A stretch of 64,000 nucleotides of DNA from Flavobacterium phycosphaerae (GTDB taxonomy: Bacteria > Bacteroidota > Bacteroidia > Flavobacteriales > Flavobacteriaceae), in contig NZ_JAAATZ010000001.1 in assembly GCF_010119235.1 (NCBI RefSeq), positions 960,501-1,024,500 on the forward strand, read 5' to 3'. Shown here piece after piece: positions 27,714-36,703 of the stretch; positions within the stretch are counted from its first letter, which is position 1; each line of letters opens with the position of its first letter. Both the position numbers and the translations under genes were made by a program. The notes under the pieces are model-generated. The model made no database searches. It had not been told where the DNA came from and saw only the letters and a program-made list of their open reading frames with translations.

Positions 27714-27759
27714 GATTTGAAAATTTGAAAATGGTTTTTTATTCTCAAATTCTCAAATC
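27714..27759 (-). repeat. 18-bp intercistronic hairpin of 8-bp repeats between atpA and atpG
   Basis: On the message strand, GATTTGAGAATTTGAGAA pairs with TTTTCAAATTTTCAAATC over 18 positions around a 10-nt loop; two of the pairs are G-U. On the opposite strand the same positions are A-C mismatches. The arms consist of tandem ATTTGAGA and ATTTTCAA units, with a further related unit outside each arm (AATTTGAA and TTCAAATT) that can also pair. No T-tract follows, so it is not a standard terminator. Confidence 0.75.
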
Positions 27760-27773
27760 TTCAAATTGTTTGA

Positions 27774-29351
27774 TTAGTTATATTTTGCTGAAATTTCTTT
27801 AGCTGTTTTTTCTAAAACATCGGTAATGTTGTCATCCAACTTACCGGCTTTAAGAGCATTTAAAGTATCTCTGTGTTTGTTGTTCAAGTATTCGATATAA
27901 TCTTTTTCGAATTCTTTTACTTTGTTTACAGGAACGTTTCTCAACAAGTTTTTAGAACCTGCATAGATAATTGCCACCTGATCTTCTACAGTAAACGGAT
28001 CGTTTACGGCTTGTTTCAAGATTTCAACGTTTCGTTTTCCTTTTTCAATTACGTTTAAGGTTACAGCATCCAAATCAGATCCAAATTTTGCAAACGCTTC
28101 CAATTCACGGAATTGTGCTTGATCTAATTTCAAAGTACCTGATACTTTTTTCATGGATTTAATTTGAGCGTTACCTCCAACACGTGATACCGAAATACCT
28201 ACGTTAATCGCCGGACGAACCCCAGAGTTGAATAAATCACCATCCAAGAAAATCTGTCCGTCAGTAATCGAAATTACGTTGGTTGGGATATACGCAGAAA
28301 CGTCACCCGCTTGGGTTTCGATAATTGGTAAAGCTGTTAATGAACCGCCACCTTTTACGATTGGTTTCAATGAATCCGGTAAGTCGTTCATGTTTTTCGC
28401 AATATCATCATCCGCAATTACTTTACAAGCTCTTTCTAATAAACGAGAGTGTAAGTAGAATACGTCTCCAGGATAAGCCTCACGACCTGGTGGTCTTCTT
28501 AACAACAAAGACACCTCACGGTAAGCCACCGCTTGTTTTGATAAATCATCATAGATAATCAAAGCAGGACGACCTGAATCTCTGAAATACTCTCCGATAG
28601 CAGCACCTGCCATTGGAGCATATACCTGCATTGGTGCAGGATCTGAAGCGTTAGCTGCAACGATTGTTGTATAAGCCATAGCGCCTTTTTCTTCTAATGT
28701 TTTTGCAATACCTGCTACAGTTGAAGCTTTTTGTCCAATAGCAACATAGATACAGTATACCGGTTGCCCAGCATCGTAAAACTCCTTTTGGTTCAAAATG
28801 GTATCGATACAAACTGTTGTTTTACCTGTTTGACGGTCACCAATTACCAACTCACGTTGTCCTCTTCCAACCGGAATCATCGCGTCGATTGACTTGATAC
28901 CTGTTTGAAGCGGTTCAGTTACCGGCTGACGGAAGATAACTCCAGGAGCTTTTCTTTCCAATGGCATTTCGTATAAATCACCACCGATTGGTCCTTTACC
29001 GTCGATTGGCTCACCTAGTGTGTTTACCACACGACCTACGATTTGCTCACCAACTTTTAGAGAAGCGATACGTTGTGTTCTTTTTACTGTTGAACCTTCA
29101 CGGATTCCGGTAGATGGTCCTAAAAGTACCACACCCACATTGTCTTCTTCTAAGTTCAAAACGATAGCCTCTAACCCGTTTTCGAATTGTACTAACTCAC
29201 CGTATTGTGCGTTTGACAAACCGTAAACACGAGCGATACCATCACCCACCTGAAGAACAGTTCCTACTTCTTCTAACGTAGCACCTGATTGAAATCCTTC
29301 TACTTGTTTCTTTAATATTGCTGAAATTTCAGCAGCTTTAATTTCCGCCAT
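27774..29351 (-). CDS. atpA: ATP synthase F1 alpha subunit
   Basis: 525 residues. The regulatory nucleotide-binding subunit of F1. Walker A is GDRQTGKT at 171-178, followed by the conserved [12 protein letters not shown] and [20 protein letters not shown] blocks and the C-terminal arginine region [14 protein letters not shown]. Length is slightly above E. coli alpha, normal for Bacteroidota. It follows atpH after 22 bp. Confidence 0.98.
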   Translation of the reverse strand: MAEIKAAEISAILKKQVEGFQSGATLEEVGTVLQVGDGIARVYGLSNAQYGELVQFENGLEAIVLNLEEDNVGVVLLGPSTGIREGSTVKRTQRIASLKVGEQIVGRVVNTLGEPIDGKGPIGGDLYEMPLERKAPGVIFRQPVTEPLQTGIKSIDAMIPVGRGQRELVIGDRQTGKTTVCIDTILNQKEFYDAGQPVYCIYVAIGQKASTVAGIAKTLEEKGAMAYTTIVAANASDPAPMQVYAPMAGAAIGEYFRDSGRPALIIYDDLSKQAVAYREVSLLLRRPPGREAYPGDVFYLHSRLLERACKVIADDDIAKNMNDLPDSLKPIVKGGGSLTALPIIETQAGDVSAYIPTNVISITDGQIFLDGDLFNSGVRPAINVGISVSRVGGNAQIKSMKKVSGTLKLDQAQFRELEAFAKFGSDLDAVTLNVIEKGKRNVEILKQAVNDPFTVEDQVAIIYAGSKNLLRNVPVNKVKEFEKDYIEYLNNKHRDTLNALKAGKLDDNITDVLEKTAKEISAKYN

Positions 29352-29373
29352 CTTGATATATCTTTAATGGTAA

Positions 29374-29901
29374 TTAATTACTAAATTCTCTTTTTAACTC
29401 CTGCAATCTGTTAGCTACAGAAGCATTGTATTGTTTGTCTCCGATTCTCAAGATAAATCCACCAATGATTGACGGATCCACCATGTTCTCGATAGTTATC
29501 TTTTTATCCGAAATAGTAGCAATCTTAGCTAATACTTTACTTTCTAAATCAGCTGTGATTGGGAAAGCAGTAGTTACTTTGGCCACTTCAACACCGTTCA
29601 TTTCATCGAATTGAGCGTTGAATTGTTTGGCTACATCGGCTAAAATTTCAAATCTTTTATTTTCTTGAAGCAATCTGAAAAGCGATTTGGTTTCTCCCTG
29701 AGCTGAAGCAAATACTTCTGAGGCCGCATTCATTTTCATTTCAGAAGAGATGATTGGGCTTGATAAAAATTCGCTTAGTTCAGCGCTTCCTGTCATAGTA
29801 GCAACTATCGACAACATGTCGTCGTTTACTTTAACAGTATTTCCGCTTGAAATCGCAGTTTCTAAAATGGCTTTGGCGTATCTAATCGCAGCTCTTGACA
29901 T
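29374..29901 (-). CDS. atpH: ATP synthase F1 delta subunit
   Basis: 175 residues. Delta joins the top of F1 to the peripheral stalk. It opens with the usual helical bundle (SRAAIRYAKAILETA) and ends with the conserved C-terminal segment DPSIIGGFILRIGDKQYNAS. It is 5 bp after atpF, in standard order. Confidence 0.95.
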   Translation of the reverse strand: MSRAAIRYAKAILETAISSGNTVKVNDDMLSIVATMTGSAELSEFLSSPIISSEMKMNAASEVFASAQGETKSLFRLLQENKRFEILADVAKQFNAQFDEMNGVEVAKVTTAFPITADLESKVLAKIATISDKKITIENMVDPSIIGGFILRIGDKQYNASVANRLQELKREFSN

Positions 29902-29906
29902 AACGA

Positions 29907-30407
29907 TTAATTTAATTTTACGTCACCTAACATTTTCTCTACCAATTTGGTTTGAGCTTCTTTGTTAGATAATTCGTCTTTTAATAATTTTTCAGCAATG
30001 TCTAATGACAAAGTAGAAACCTGAGCTTTCAATTCAGCCAAGGCTGCATTTTTCTCACTTTCGATAGAAGCTTTAGCTTGCTCAATCATTTTTTGACCGG
30101 CCACTTGTGCTTCAGTTTTAGCATCGGCAATCATTTTTTCTTTGATTTCACGAGCTTCTTTCATCATAGTGTCACGCTCTAATCTTGCATCAGCTAACAA
30201 TTTCTCATTGTCTGATTTCAAGTTTTGCATTTCTTTTTTAGCGCTTTCTGCTGATTGCAATGCGTTTTTGATTCCTTCTTCTCTTTCGTTTACGGCGTCA
30301 AGAATTGGTTTCCAAGCAAACTTTTTCAAAAGGAAAACAAGTGCAAGAAACAAAACGGTTTGCATGATAAACAAACCTAATGAAAACTGTCCTAATAATT
30401 CTTCCAT
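29907..30407 (-). CDS. atpF: ATP synthase F0 b subunit
   Basis: 166 residues. One N-terminal membrane helix (about 8-26, FIMQTVLFLALVFLLKKFAW) and then a long charged helix (about 35-160) rich in Glu, Lys and Ala, as expected for the peripheral stalk. The helix follows the conserved KPILDAVNEREEGIKNAL. Only one b-type gene is present, so the stalk is a homodimer. A hairpin lies between atpE and this gene. Confidence 0.95.
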   Translation of the reverse strand: MEELLGQFSLGLFIMQTVLFLALVFLLKKFAWKPILDAVNEREEGIKNALQSAESAKKEMQNLKSDNEKLLADARLERDTMMKEAREIKEKMIADAKTEAQVAGQKMIEQAKASIESEKNAALAELKAQVSTLSLDIAEKLLKDELSNKEAQTKLVEKMLGDVKLN

Positions 30408-30446
30408 TATTTTATATCTTAAATTTTAATGATGTTTAATAGTGAA

Positions 30447-30479
30447 ACAAAAGCTACAACCAACCGTTATAGCTTTTGT
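30447..30479 (-). repeat. Intercistronic hairpin between atpE and atpF
   Basis: ACAAAAGCTA and TAGCTTTTGT form a 10-bp stem with a 13-nt loop. On the message strand it is followed by a weak T-rich stretch (TTTTGTTTC counting the stem end), so it could act as a partial terminator or as an RNA 3' end stabiliser for atpE. Confidence 0.65.
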
Positions 30480-30493
30480 TTGTTTTTTGTTGA

Positions 30494-30685
30494 TTATGTT
30501 GCGAAAATTGCAGCAAAACCAATACCTTCTACAAGAGCAGCAGCGATAAGCATAGCCGTTTGGATTTTACCAGTTGCTTCTGGTTGACGAGCAATAGCAT
30601 CCATTGCTGATCCACCGATTTTTCCGATACCAATACCAGCTCCGATTACTACTAATCCAGCTCCAACGATTCTAGGAATTTCCAT
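30494..30685 (-). CDS. atpE: ATP synthase F0 c subunit
   Basis: 63 residues in two membrane helices joined by the polar loop ARQPEATGK. The ion-carrying acidic residue is Glu53 in ALVEGIGFAA. The usual sodium-binding pattern (Gln in helix 1 and Ser after the Glu) is absent, so protons are the likely coupling ion. It is shorter than many c subunits at both ends but complete for Bacteroidota. Placed between atpB and atpF as usual. Confidence 0.96.
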   Translation of the reverse strand: MEIPRIVGAGLVVIGAGIGIGKIGGSAMDAIARQPEATGKIQTAMLIAAALVEGIGFAAIFAT

Positions 30686-30759
30686 AATGTATATATATTT
30701 AATTAAACATTCAATTTTTGGCCATACCCTTAAGCAACAAGCTCCAGGCTATAAGCATT

Positions 30760-31929
30760 TTAGTGATGAGCCTCATCATGGTGATGTTCTTCTACAGCCG
30801 AACCAAAGTACAAAGCTGCTAACATCGTGAAAATATAAGCTTGTAGCAACGCTACCAAAACTTCAAGCATAGATAATACAAAAGCAAGCAAGAACGCCAA
30901 TGGACTTCCAATTGGGCTGTTGAATTTGTACATCAATGAAATCAATGTCATCAATACAACGTGACCGGCCAACATGTTTGCGTACAAACGGATTGTTAGC
31001 GAAAACGGTTTGATGATTGTTCCTAATAATTCGATTGGAGCCAAAATAAATTTCATTGGAACCGGAACGCCCGGCATCCAGAAAATGTGTTTCCAATAAT
31101 CTTTCTTAGCGGTGAATGTGGTAATCAAATACGTTAAAATTGCTAATGAAGCAGTAACCGCAATGTTACCTGTAATGTTAACGCCCAGTGGTGTTAATCC
31201 GAACATGTTTAAGAACCAAATAAAGAAAAAGATGGTCAATAAAAAGCTCATGTATTTTTTATAGTGTTTTTCACCAATGTTCGGAATGGCGATATCATCT
31301 CTTACATAAAGAATGATTGGCTCAAAGAATCTTCCGGCGCCTTTAGCGATAGAACCGTTCTTTTTGTATGATTTACCTAAACCGGCAAACAATAAGAACA
31401 TGATTAAGCCCACAATCAAAATCATCAATACATTTTTAGTGATTGAAAAGTCAATTGGCTTTGCATTGGTAACATGACCTTTTTCTTCGGTAAACGTTCC
31501 TTCCGCATCGGTCTTGTATATTTTACCGTCGTGGTGGTTTATTTTGTAGTAGTTTCCGTTTGACTCAGCTACTTCTTCTCCGTGATGGAATTTAGATGAT
31601 GAAAAGAAATGAATTCCATTATCCCATAAAATTACCGGTAGTGGAAAACCAAAATGTTTTTCTCCGCCTTCACCATAAGAAAAAAGCGTAAAATCATGCG
31701 AATCCAACAAGTGGTGCTTCACATAAGCTTTTCTTTCTAACTCTGCTTTTTCCTCTTCTGTTAAGTTGGCTGTTGCAGCGTGCTCGTCATGCGATTTTGC
31801 TTCTGCTTTATGCGCAGTTTCCGTTGGTACAGCGGTGCTGTCAACAGTTGGATTTGCAGAACTTAATAAAGGAAGACAAGCTACTAAAGCAGCTAATATA
31901 AATTGGAGTGGTTTTCTTGAAATCACCAT
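30760..31929 (-). CDS. atpB: ATP synthase F0 a subunit with long His-rich N-terminal extension
   Basis: 389 residues. Residues 1-25 look like a signal peptide, and 26-161 form an extra extracytoplasmic region with 13 histidines between residues 40 and 152. The a-subunit core follows with five or so helices and the essential Arg314 in FSLTIRLYANML. The protein ends in another His/Asp-rich tail (EEHHHDEAHH). N-terminal extensions of this kind are common in Bacteroidota AtpB; the function is not known to me. It has its own promoter motif upstream. Confidence 0.95.
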   Translation of the reverse strand: MVISRKPLQFILAALVACLPLLSSANPTVDSTAVPTETAHKAEAKSHDEHAATANLTEEEKAELERKAYVKHHLLDSHDFTLFSYGEGGEKHFGFPLPVILWDNGIHFFSSSKFHHGEEVAESNGNYYKINHHDGKIYKTDAEGTFTEEKGHVTNAKPIDFSITKNVLMILIVGLIMFLLFAGLGKSYKKNGSIAKGAGRFFEPIILYVRDDIAIPNIGEKHYKKYMSFLLTIFFFIWFLNMFGLTPLGVNITGNIAVTASLAILTYLITTFTAKKDYWKHIFWMPGVPVPMKFILAPIELLGTIIKPFSLTIRLYANMLAGHVVLMTLISLMYKFNSPIGSPLAFLLAFVLSMLEVLVALLQAYIFTMLAALYFGSAVEEHHHDEAHH

Positions 31930-31970
31930 ATCTGATAATTAACTTAAATTAACTTTTTTCAAATTTGGTG

Positions 31971-31978
31971 CAAAAGTA
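31971..31978 (-). promoter_or_regulatory. -7 promoter element for the atpB-G genes
   Basis: Minus-strand TACTTTTG fits TAnnTTTG, 42 bp upstream of the atpB ATG within a 116-bp gap. It would let the structural ATP synthase genes be transcribed apart from porW, bactofilin and atpI/Z. Confidence 0.55.
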
Positions 31979-32045
31979 CAATTTAAATTAATATTAAAAA
32001 GTATATGTTTTATTTTTTTGACAGAATTGTCGATTTACAGACGTT

Positions 32046-32444
32046 TTATTGTTTATTGTTTAAAATTCTGATGGTTACTGTAGTTTCTATTATCAAAAAG
32101 AAAATAAATATGATAAAAAAGTTCATTTTTTCTGTTGGTGTTTTCGGGAGATTTACACTCAAAATCGGATGTAAAAAAACATAGGCCACAACCATTTTAA
32201 AACTTGTCAGTAGTAGGAACGTATAACCCACATTATCGATATTTTTTTCCTTTATTTTCATCAGGATGAATATGATGACAACCGAAAAAACAGCAAAAAA
32301 AGTATATAACCACGCAATTGAATACAAAAACCCATTTTCAAAAACTTGGGGAACAAAAAAATGAAAAATCGTTTTATGAATAACAAAACCAATAATGGCC
32401 GCCATAAAAACGATGAAAAGGGAACGGTATTTTTTTAACGACAT
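32046..32444 (-). CDS. Small membrane protein of the ATP synthase operon, function unknown
   Basis: 132 residues with four predicted membrane helices (about 8-26, 40-60, 75-95, 108-126). Position between the AtpZ/AtpI-like gene and atpB, and helix count, resemble the i subunit (UncI/AtpI) of other operons, which helps c-ring assembly, but I see no sequence motif that proves it. It follows the AtpZ-like gene by 4 bp. Confidence 0.75.
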   Translation of the reverse strand: MSLKKYRSLFIVFMAAIIGFVIHKTIFHFFVPQVFENGFLYSIAWLYTFFAVFSVVIIFILMKIKEKNIDNVGYTFLLLTSFKMVVAYVFLHPILSVNLPKTPTEKMNFFIIFIFFLIIETTVTIRILNNKQ

Positions 32445-32448
32445 TATG

Positions 32449-32676
32449 TTATTCGTCAGATTTATTAATTTCTTTCAATTGGCGGTTGATGTTGTAAAAA
32501 GCAATCGCAACGCCAACCATGGTTGAAATCTTTACATATACAGCATGTGAGTTGGTGAATTTTTGATCAAGCCAACGTCCAAAATAAGCAAACAGAAAAA
32601 TAATAATCCCCATTTGAATTGGAATGTTTATCAAGACCAGCCATTTGTTACGCGGTTTTTTCTGAGGATTGTCCAT
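32449..32676 (-). CDS. AtpZ/AtpI family protein
   Basis: 75 residues with two membrane helices (about 12-32 and 45-62) and the family pattern FLFAYFGRWLDQKF, followed by a Gly-poor second helix and a charged tail. Proteins of this family accompany F-ATPase operons and have been linked to assembly or magnesium transport. Its start lies 29 bp inside the bactofilin gene, suggesting coupled translation. Confidence 0.82.
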   Translation of the reverse strand: MDNPQKKPRNKWLVLINIPIQMGIIIFLFAYFGRWLDQKFTNSHAVYVKISTMVGVAIAFYNINRQLKEINKSDE

Positions 32677-33049
32677 TAGCCGGCAAGTTTTTTACGTGAG
32701 GTTTCATGACACAAGTAGCACTAAATTCAGCGCCGGGTTCTACCGCTAATTTGCCACAAATTACTTCGCCTTTGATGTGTGATTTCGACTTTATGTTCAG
32801 GATTTCCTGTACTTGTATTTTACCTTCAAATGTGCCTTCGATATCTGCATTTTTGCAAACAATATCCCCTTTTACACTCGCTGCCGGGCCAATAACAATT
32901 TTGCCTTTGGACTGAAAGTTACCCACCAAATGACCATCTAAACGGAAATCTGCCGGAGAAAAAATATCTCCATTGATGGTTGTTCCTTCTACTATTCTAT
33001 TGGTTTTACCCAAGAGGTCGGTGTATGATTTTGGACTTTTTTCAAACAT
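32648..33049 (-). CDS. Bactofilin (polymer-forming cytoskeletal protein)
   Basis: 133 residues. The central part (about 15-110) is the bactofilin beta-helix: short repeats with regularly spaced Gly and hydrophobics (GKIVIGPAASVKGDIVCKNA). Bactofilins polymerise without nucleotide and shape or organise the cell envelope. The N- and C-terminal tails are short and disordered. It is 4 bp after the PorW-like gene and overlaps the AtpZ-like gene. Confidence 0.92.
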   Translation of the reverse strand: MFEKSPKSYTDLLGKTNRIVEGTTINGDIFSPADFRLDGHLVGNFQSKGKIVIGPAASVKGDIVCKNADIEGTFEGKIQVQEILNIKSKSHIKGEVICGKLAVEPGAEFSATCVMKPHVKNLPANGQSSEKTA

Positions 33050-33053
33050 AATT

Positions 33054-35903
33054 TTATCCTTTTCTGTTTGGTTCCATTTGAGGTGTCGGCGGTAAACCCA
33101 TAGATTTTTGTTGGGCTTTGGTTGGCGCTCTGTTTTCTATTGATTGTGGAGATTTACTGTTTTTTGGATCTTCTATTCTATCCTCACCATCAGGTTGCTC
33201 ATTAATAACTTCCTGCTTAGGTTCTTGTTTTGGCTGTTTAGGTTCCGGAGCTTTTTCAAGGGTTCCGTCCCAATTAGGTTGCGCTGGATTATCGGCTAGT
33301 TTCCCGTCTAAATAATCGTCCAAATTCTTTTTGATTTGTACAATGGTATAGTTTTCTGCCGAAATAATTATTGGGGTGTCCGGAACTTTGTATTCTTTAA
33401 ATTCTTTAAGTATCGAAGTAATTCCGGTGGCCAAATCTTTAGAGGTCACTCCGTGAATCACAACAAAATTGTCTATCATTGTGTAAATATCTTTCGACAC
33501 AGACAATTTTTTCAAATCTCTGTCTTTTATGAATTTATTGATTTTTTCGAGTAAGGTTTTAGTGTTTTTATCCTCAAAATCTTTGGTTCTGTAAAGGATT
33601 TTCCAGTTTTTAGAATCGCTACTCGACAATTGCAGTGCTTCTAATTTTGGCAAATCAACCGATAATAATTTTTCGGCTCTTTTGCCTTCTTCACTGTTCG
33701 GGTAATTCAATGCCACATAATTCAATGCTTTACTGTATTCTGCAAGACCACTCAATTTTCCTGTTATTTGTGCTTTTAACAATTCGAATTTAGGAATAAT
33801 TTCTTCACCTGTAAATCGATCAATAGCTTTTTCTGTGGCTGTTAGGACCGTTTTGTATTCCCCGTTTTGGTATTGTTTATATATACTTTCATAAACCCCA
33901 TTTGGCGAATCACTTGACTCTTCAATTTCGCTGGAAGGATTATTCAAAATTTGCGCGTATCTGGAATCCGGATATTCTGCTATGATTTGCGCCTTCATAG
34001 CTTCGGCTTTGGTTATATCCAAAAGTTGATACAACTTATACAAATTATACATGGAAGGCAATACCAATCGTTCTTCCGGTTTGTTTTTCAACAACTGTTC
34101 GAACTTGTTTACCGCCAATTGATTTTCTTTGAATTTTTCTTTGTAAATAACACCTAACTGATAGTAAGCAAAATTTCTTTCTTTGGCCAAACTGTCAATA
34201 ACCTGGGCTGAAGTTGGCAATTGCTTGATGTAAAAATCTGAGGTAAATTTAGCCTCAACACCTGCTACATCATCTTTCTTTTCGATGGTTTTGTCTTCGC
34301 TTTCTTTATCGGTTTCCTCCTCTTTGTCGTTGTCTTTATCTGCCGTAGCGGACACTCTCCAATTGTCTTTCAACGTTCGTTTGCCCCAAATTCTTGTAAA
34401 TTCTTTTTTCCCGTAAGCAACCGTTGTTGGGTTATAGAAATAAAAACTACTTCCGCCGGAAGCAAAATCTGTCCCTTTTGATGGTGACACTTCCGCTTTT
34501 TTTCCGTCATCTGTTTTGGTGTCTATCCCTGCAGCTCCTCCTCTTTCTTGGTTTTCTTTGATTATAGCGGCTTTTTCGGCTAATTTTTGTGCGGCTTTTT
34601 CTTGCTCTTTTAGCTTTTCAATATATTTTTCGAAGTACGCTTTTTTGTCATTATCTGACATATGGTACAACGAAATAATACTGTCGTTGCGTTCTGCAAT
34701 GCCTTCATATTTGATTACATCTTCCAGATTTTCTCTTTTCTTTTTAATCAAATTGAACTCGCGGGTTCTTGGTTTTAGTTGTACCAAAGTACTGTCATAG
34801 TACTTCCCTGCGGTAACATATTTAGCCGAATTGAAATAAATATCAGCCAAGTTTCTGTAATTTGAAGCAATAAGATAAGTGTCTTGTGATTTCTTTTTTA
34901 AGGAAACGTTGTAATACTTTTTGGCTTGGGTGTAGTTCTTCTTTTTGTCATAAAACAATCCCATTTGGTGATTTAATACATCCAAATAAGGTCTGTTTTC
35001 TCGGTCTTCCAATAAATCATTGTATTTTTTTAGAAAAGTAATAGTATCTCCTTTTTCAAAATCAAACTGACTTGACTGTCTGACATGAGCATGGATAACA
35101 TATTGTTTGGCCGCTTTTCGGTGCATGTCTATAACCGATTGGTAAGTGGCATAGGCGCTGTCTTTATAACCCAATTCTTCATAAAGCTGAGCTAGGATAA
35201 AACGGTAACGGGCTTTTTCTTCGTTGGATTTGGTGAACTCTGTAGCGATTTTTATCTTGGCCACAGCACTGTCTTTTTCTTCTAAGTTTAAAAACGCTTG
35301 TGCTAACGTAGCATTGGCATCGGCAAAAATCTGATCTTTAAATTTGATTTCTTTCAATAATTTTCGAAGGTTGTTTACCGCTAAAGCATCATTTTCCAGA
35401 CGCATGTTGGTTTTTTCTCTCCAAATTTTTACTTCATAAATCTTATCACTGTTCGGGTATTTGTACAACACATAATTGAAGGCCTCTAACGCAGGAACAA
35501 AACGTTGGTCGTAGTAACGCGCTTTGCCCAGCATTAAATGGGCTTCATCCATTTGTGGGTTTTTTTCAGAACCCTGAATGTTCATGGAATGTTTCTGAAT
35601 GGCTTTTGTCGCTTTGGTTTCCGCTCGTTCAAAGTTGGCATTCTTGGTATCACCGGGCATCATTTTTTCATCTGCAACCTGCATTCTTTCTACCGGCAAA
35701 CGTTCCCAAAAATTGTCTTTGTTTTGCAACACTACATCCTGAATCCCTTTATCTAAAGCGATTCCTCCATTATACAGTATGTTATATTTTGTGCTGAGCG
35801 CATGAGAATTTCTGGAAAGAAAGGTGTTTTTTTTGGTAGAACAGGCTATCAAAAAAACAAGCAATCCGGAACAGATAAAATATTTAAGTGTAGTGGTTTT
35901 CAA
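33054..35903 (-). CDS. porW: PorW/SprE-like TPR lipoprotein of type IX secretion and gliding
   Basis: 949 residues from a TTG start (35903); the in-frame stop upstream leaves no ATG. The lipobox is LIAC (Cys21), so it is an outer-membrane-facing lipoprotein. The block STKYNILYNGGIALDKG right after the signal region is characteristic of PorW/SprE. Tetratricopeptide-like repeats cover about 150-420 and 590-720; a Lys/Glu/Asp-rich low-complexity stretch lies near 455-560 and a Pro/Gln-rich tail at the end. In Flavobacterium johnsoniae SprE is needed for gliding and type IX secretion. It may link periplasmic and membrane parts of the machine. Confidence 0.88.
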   Translation of the reverse strand: MKTTTLKYFICSGLLVFLIACSTKKNTFLSRNSHALSTKYNILYNGGIALDKGIQDVVLQNKDNFWERLPVERMQVADEKMMPGDTKNANFERAETKATKAIQKHSMNIQGSEKNPQMDEAHLMLGKARYYDQRFVPALEAFNYVLYKYPNSDKIYEVKIWREKTNMRLENDALAVNNLRKLLKEIKFKDQIFADANATLAQAFLNLEEKDSAVAKIKIATEFTKSNEEKARYRFILAQLYEELGYKDSAYATYQSVIDMHRKAAKQYVIHAHVRQSSQFDFEKGDTITFLKKYNDLLEDRENRPYLDVLNHQMGLFYDKKKNYTQAKKYYNVSLKKKSQDTYLIASNYRNLADIYFNSAKYVTAGKYYDSTLVQLKPRTREFNLIKKKRENLEDVIKYEGIAERNDSIISLYHMSDNDKKAYFEKYIEKLKEQEKAAQKLAEKAAIIKENQERGGAAGIDTKTDDGKKAEVSPSKGTDFASGGSSFYFYNPTTVAYGKKEFTRIWGKRTLKDNWRVSATADKDNDKEEETDKESEDKTIEKKDDVAGVEAKFTSDFYIKQLPTSAQVIDSLAKERNFAYYQLGVIYKEKFKENQLAVNKFEQLLKNKPEERLVLPSMYNLYKLYQLLDITKAEAMKAQIIAEYPDSRYAQILNNPSSEIEESSDSPNGVYESIYKQYQNGEYKTVLTATEKAIDRFTGEEIIPKFELLKAQITGKLSGLAEYSKALNYVALNYPNSEEGKRAEKLLSVDLPKLEALQLSSSDSKNWKILYRTKDFEDKNTKTLLEKINKFIKDRDLKKLSVSKDIYTMIDNFVVIHGVTSKDLATGITSILKEFKEYKVPDTPIIISAENYTIVQIKKNLDDYLDGKLADNPAQPNWDGTLEKAPEPKQPKQEPKQEVINEQPDGEDRIEDPKNSKSPQSIENRAPTKAQQKSMGLPPTPQMEPNRKG

Positions 35904-35992
35904 AGCAAAAACGTTTTTTATTATAACGTGAAAAAGTTATGAATAGTATAACTAACTGGTAAAAATACGTTTCTTTTTGATATGGCAAAAAA

Positions 35993-36691
35993 TTACACCG
36001 CAAAAAATGCCTCAAGCTCTTTTAAAGTTTCCGGCGAGGTTTGAATGTCTTTCACCACTTCGCCTAAATGTAAAGCTACAATTCGGTTACAAACCTCAAC
36101 GGTGTGCACTAAATCATGACTGGAAACCAAGATGGTTACATTAGGATTATCGGCTAATTCTTTGATGATTTTTTTCAAACGATTAACCGTAGTTGGGTCC
36201 AAATTGGCGAATGGTTCATCTAAAATAATGACTTCCGGATTACCAATAAGTGTAGCGATGATGCCCACTTTTTTCATATTCCCTTTGGATAAATCGCGCA
36301 GGTATTTTTTGCTATTTAGAATTTCACCATTGAAAAATTCTTCGTGTTTTTGCAATAAGGCATCTACATCGGCTTTGTTTTGTCCGCGCAAATCCCCTAT
36401 GAAATAAAAATATTCTTCCGCCGTTAAATAGCCTATCAGAAAGCTTTCATCAATAAAAGCAGCGGTAAACGGTTTCCAATTTTCGCTGGTATTTACTTGT
36501 ACGCCATTGTTAATTATGTGTCCGGTACTTGGTTGAATCAGGTCTAACAACAAACTGAAAAAAGTGGTTTTCCCGGCACCGTTATTCCCTACTAACCCAA
36601 AACTTTGTCCTTTTGGAATTTCCAGGTCGGGCAAGTTTAAAACTAAAGTTCCGGCGTTATATCTTTTGGTTAAATTGGTTACTTGTATCAT
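35993..36691 (-). CDS. ABC transporter ATP-binding protein
   Basis: 232 residues, one nucleotide-binding domain. Walker A is GNNGAGKTT (about 36-44), the signature is LSKGNMKK in place of LSGGQ, as in many ABC-2 type exporters, and Walker B is VIILDEPFANLDP. It follows the DUF5687 membrane protein by 12 bp and must pair with it. The exported substrate is unknown. Confidence 0.93.
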   Translation of the reverse strand: MIQVTNLTKRYNAGTLVLNLPDLEIPKGQSFGLVGNNGAGKTTFFSLLLDLIQPSTGHIINNGVQVNTSENWKPFTAAFIDESFLIGYLTAEEYFYFIGDLRGQNKADVDALLQKHEEFFNGEILNSKKYLRDLSKGNMKKVGIIATLIGNPEVIILDEPFANLDPTTVNRLKKIIKELADNPNVTILVSSHDLVHTVEVCNRIVALHLGEVVKDIQTSPETLKELEAFFAV

Positions 36692-36703
36692 GGTGGTTCT
36701 GAT

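Noticed and set aside
27698..27772. Repeat array as a CRISPR
   Set aside because: Units are only 8 bp, contiguous and without spacers, and no cas genes are present.
26833..31929. Missing atpD and atpC taken as a deletion
   Set aside because: Separate beta/epsilon genes are the usual arrangement in Bacteroidota.
33118..35797. Several plus-strand open frames inside porW
   Set aside because: They are complementary to a well-conserved long gene, lack starts with promoters and show no protein features.
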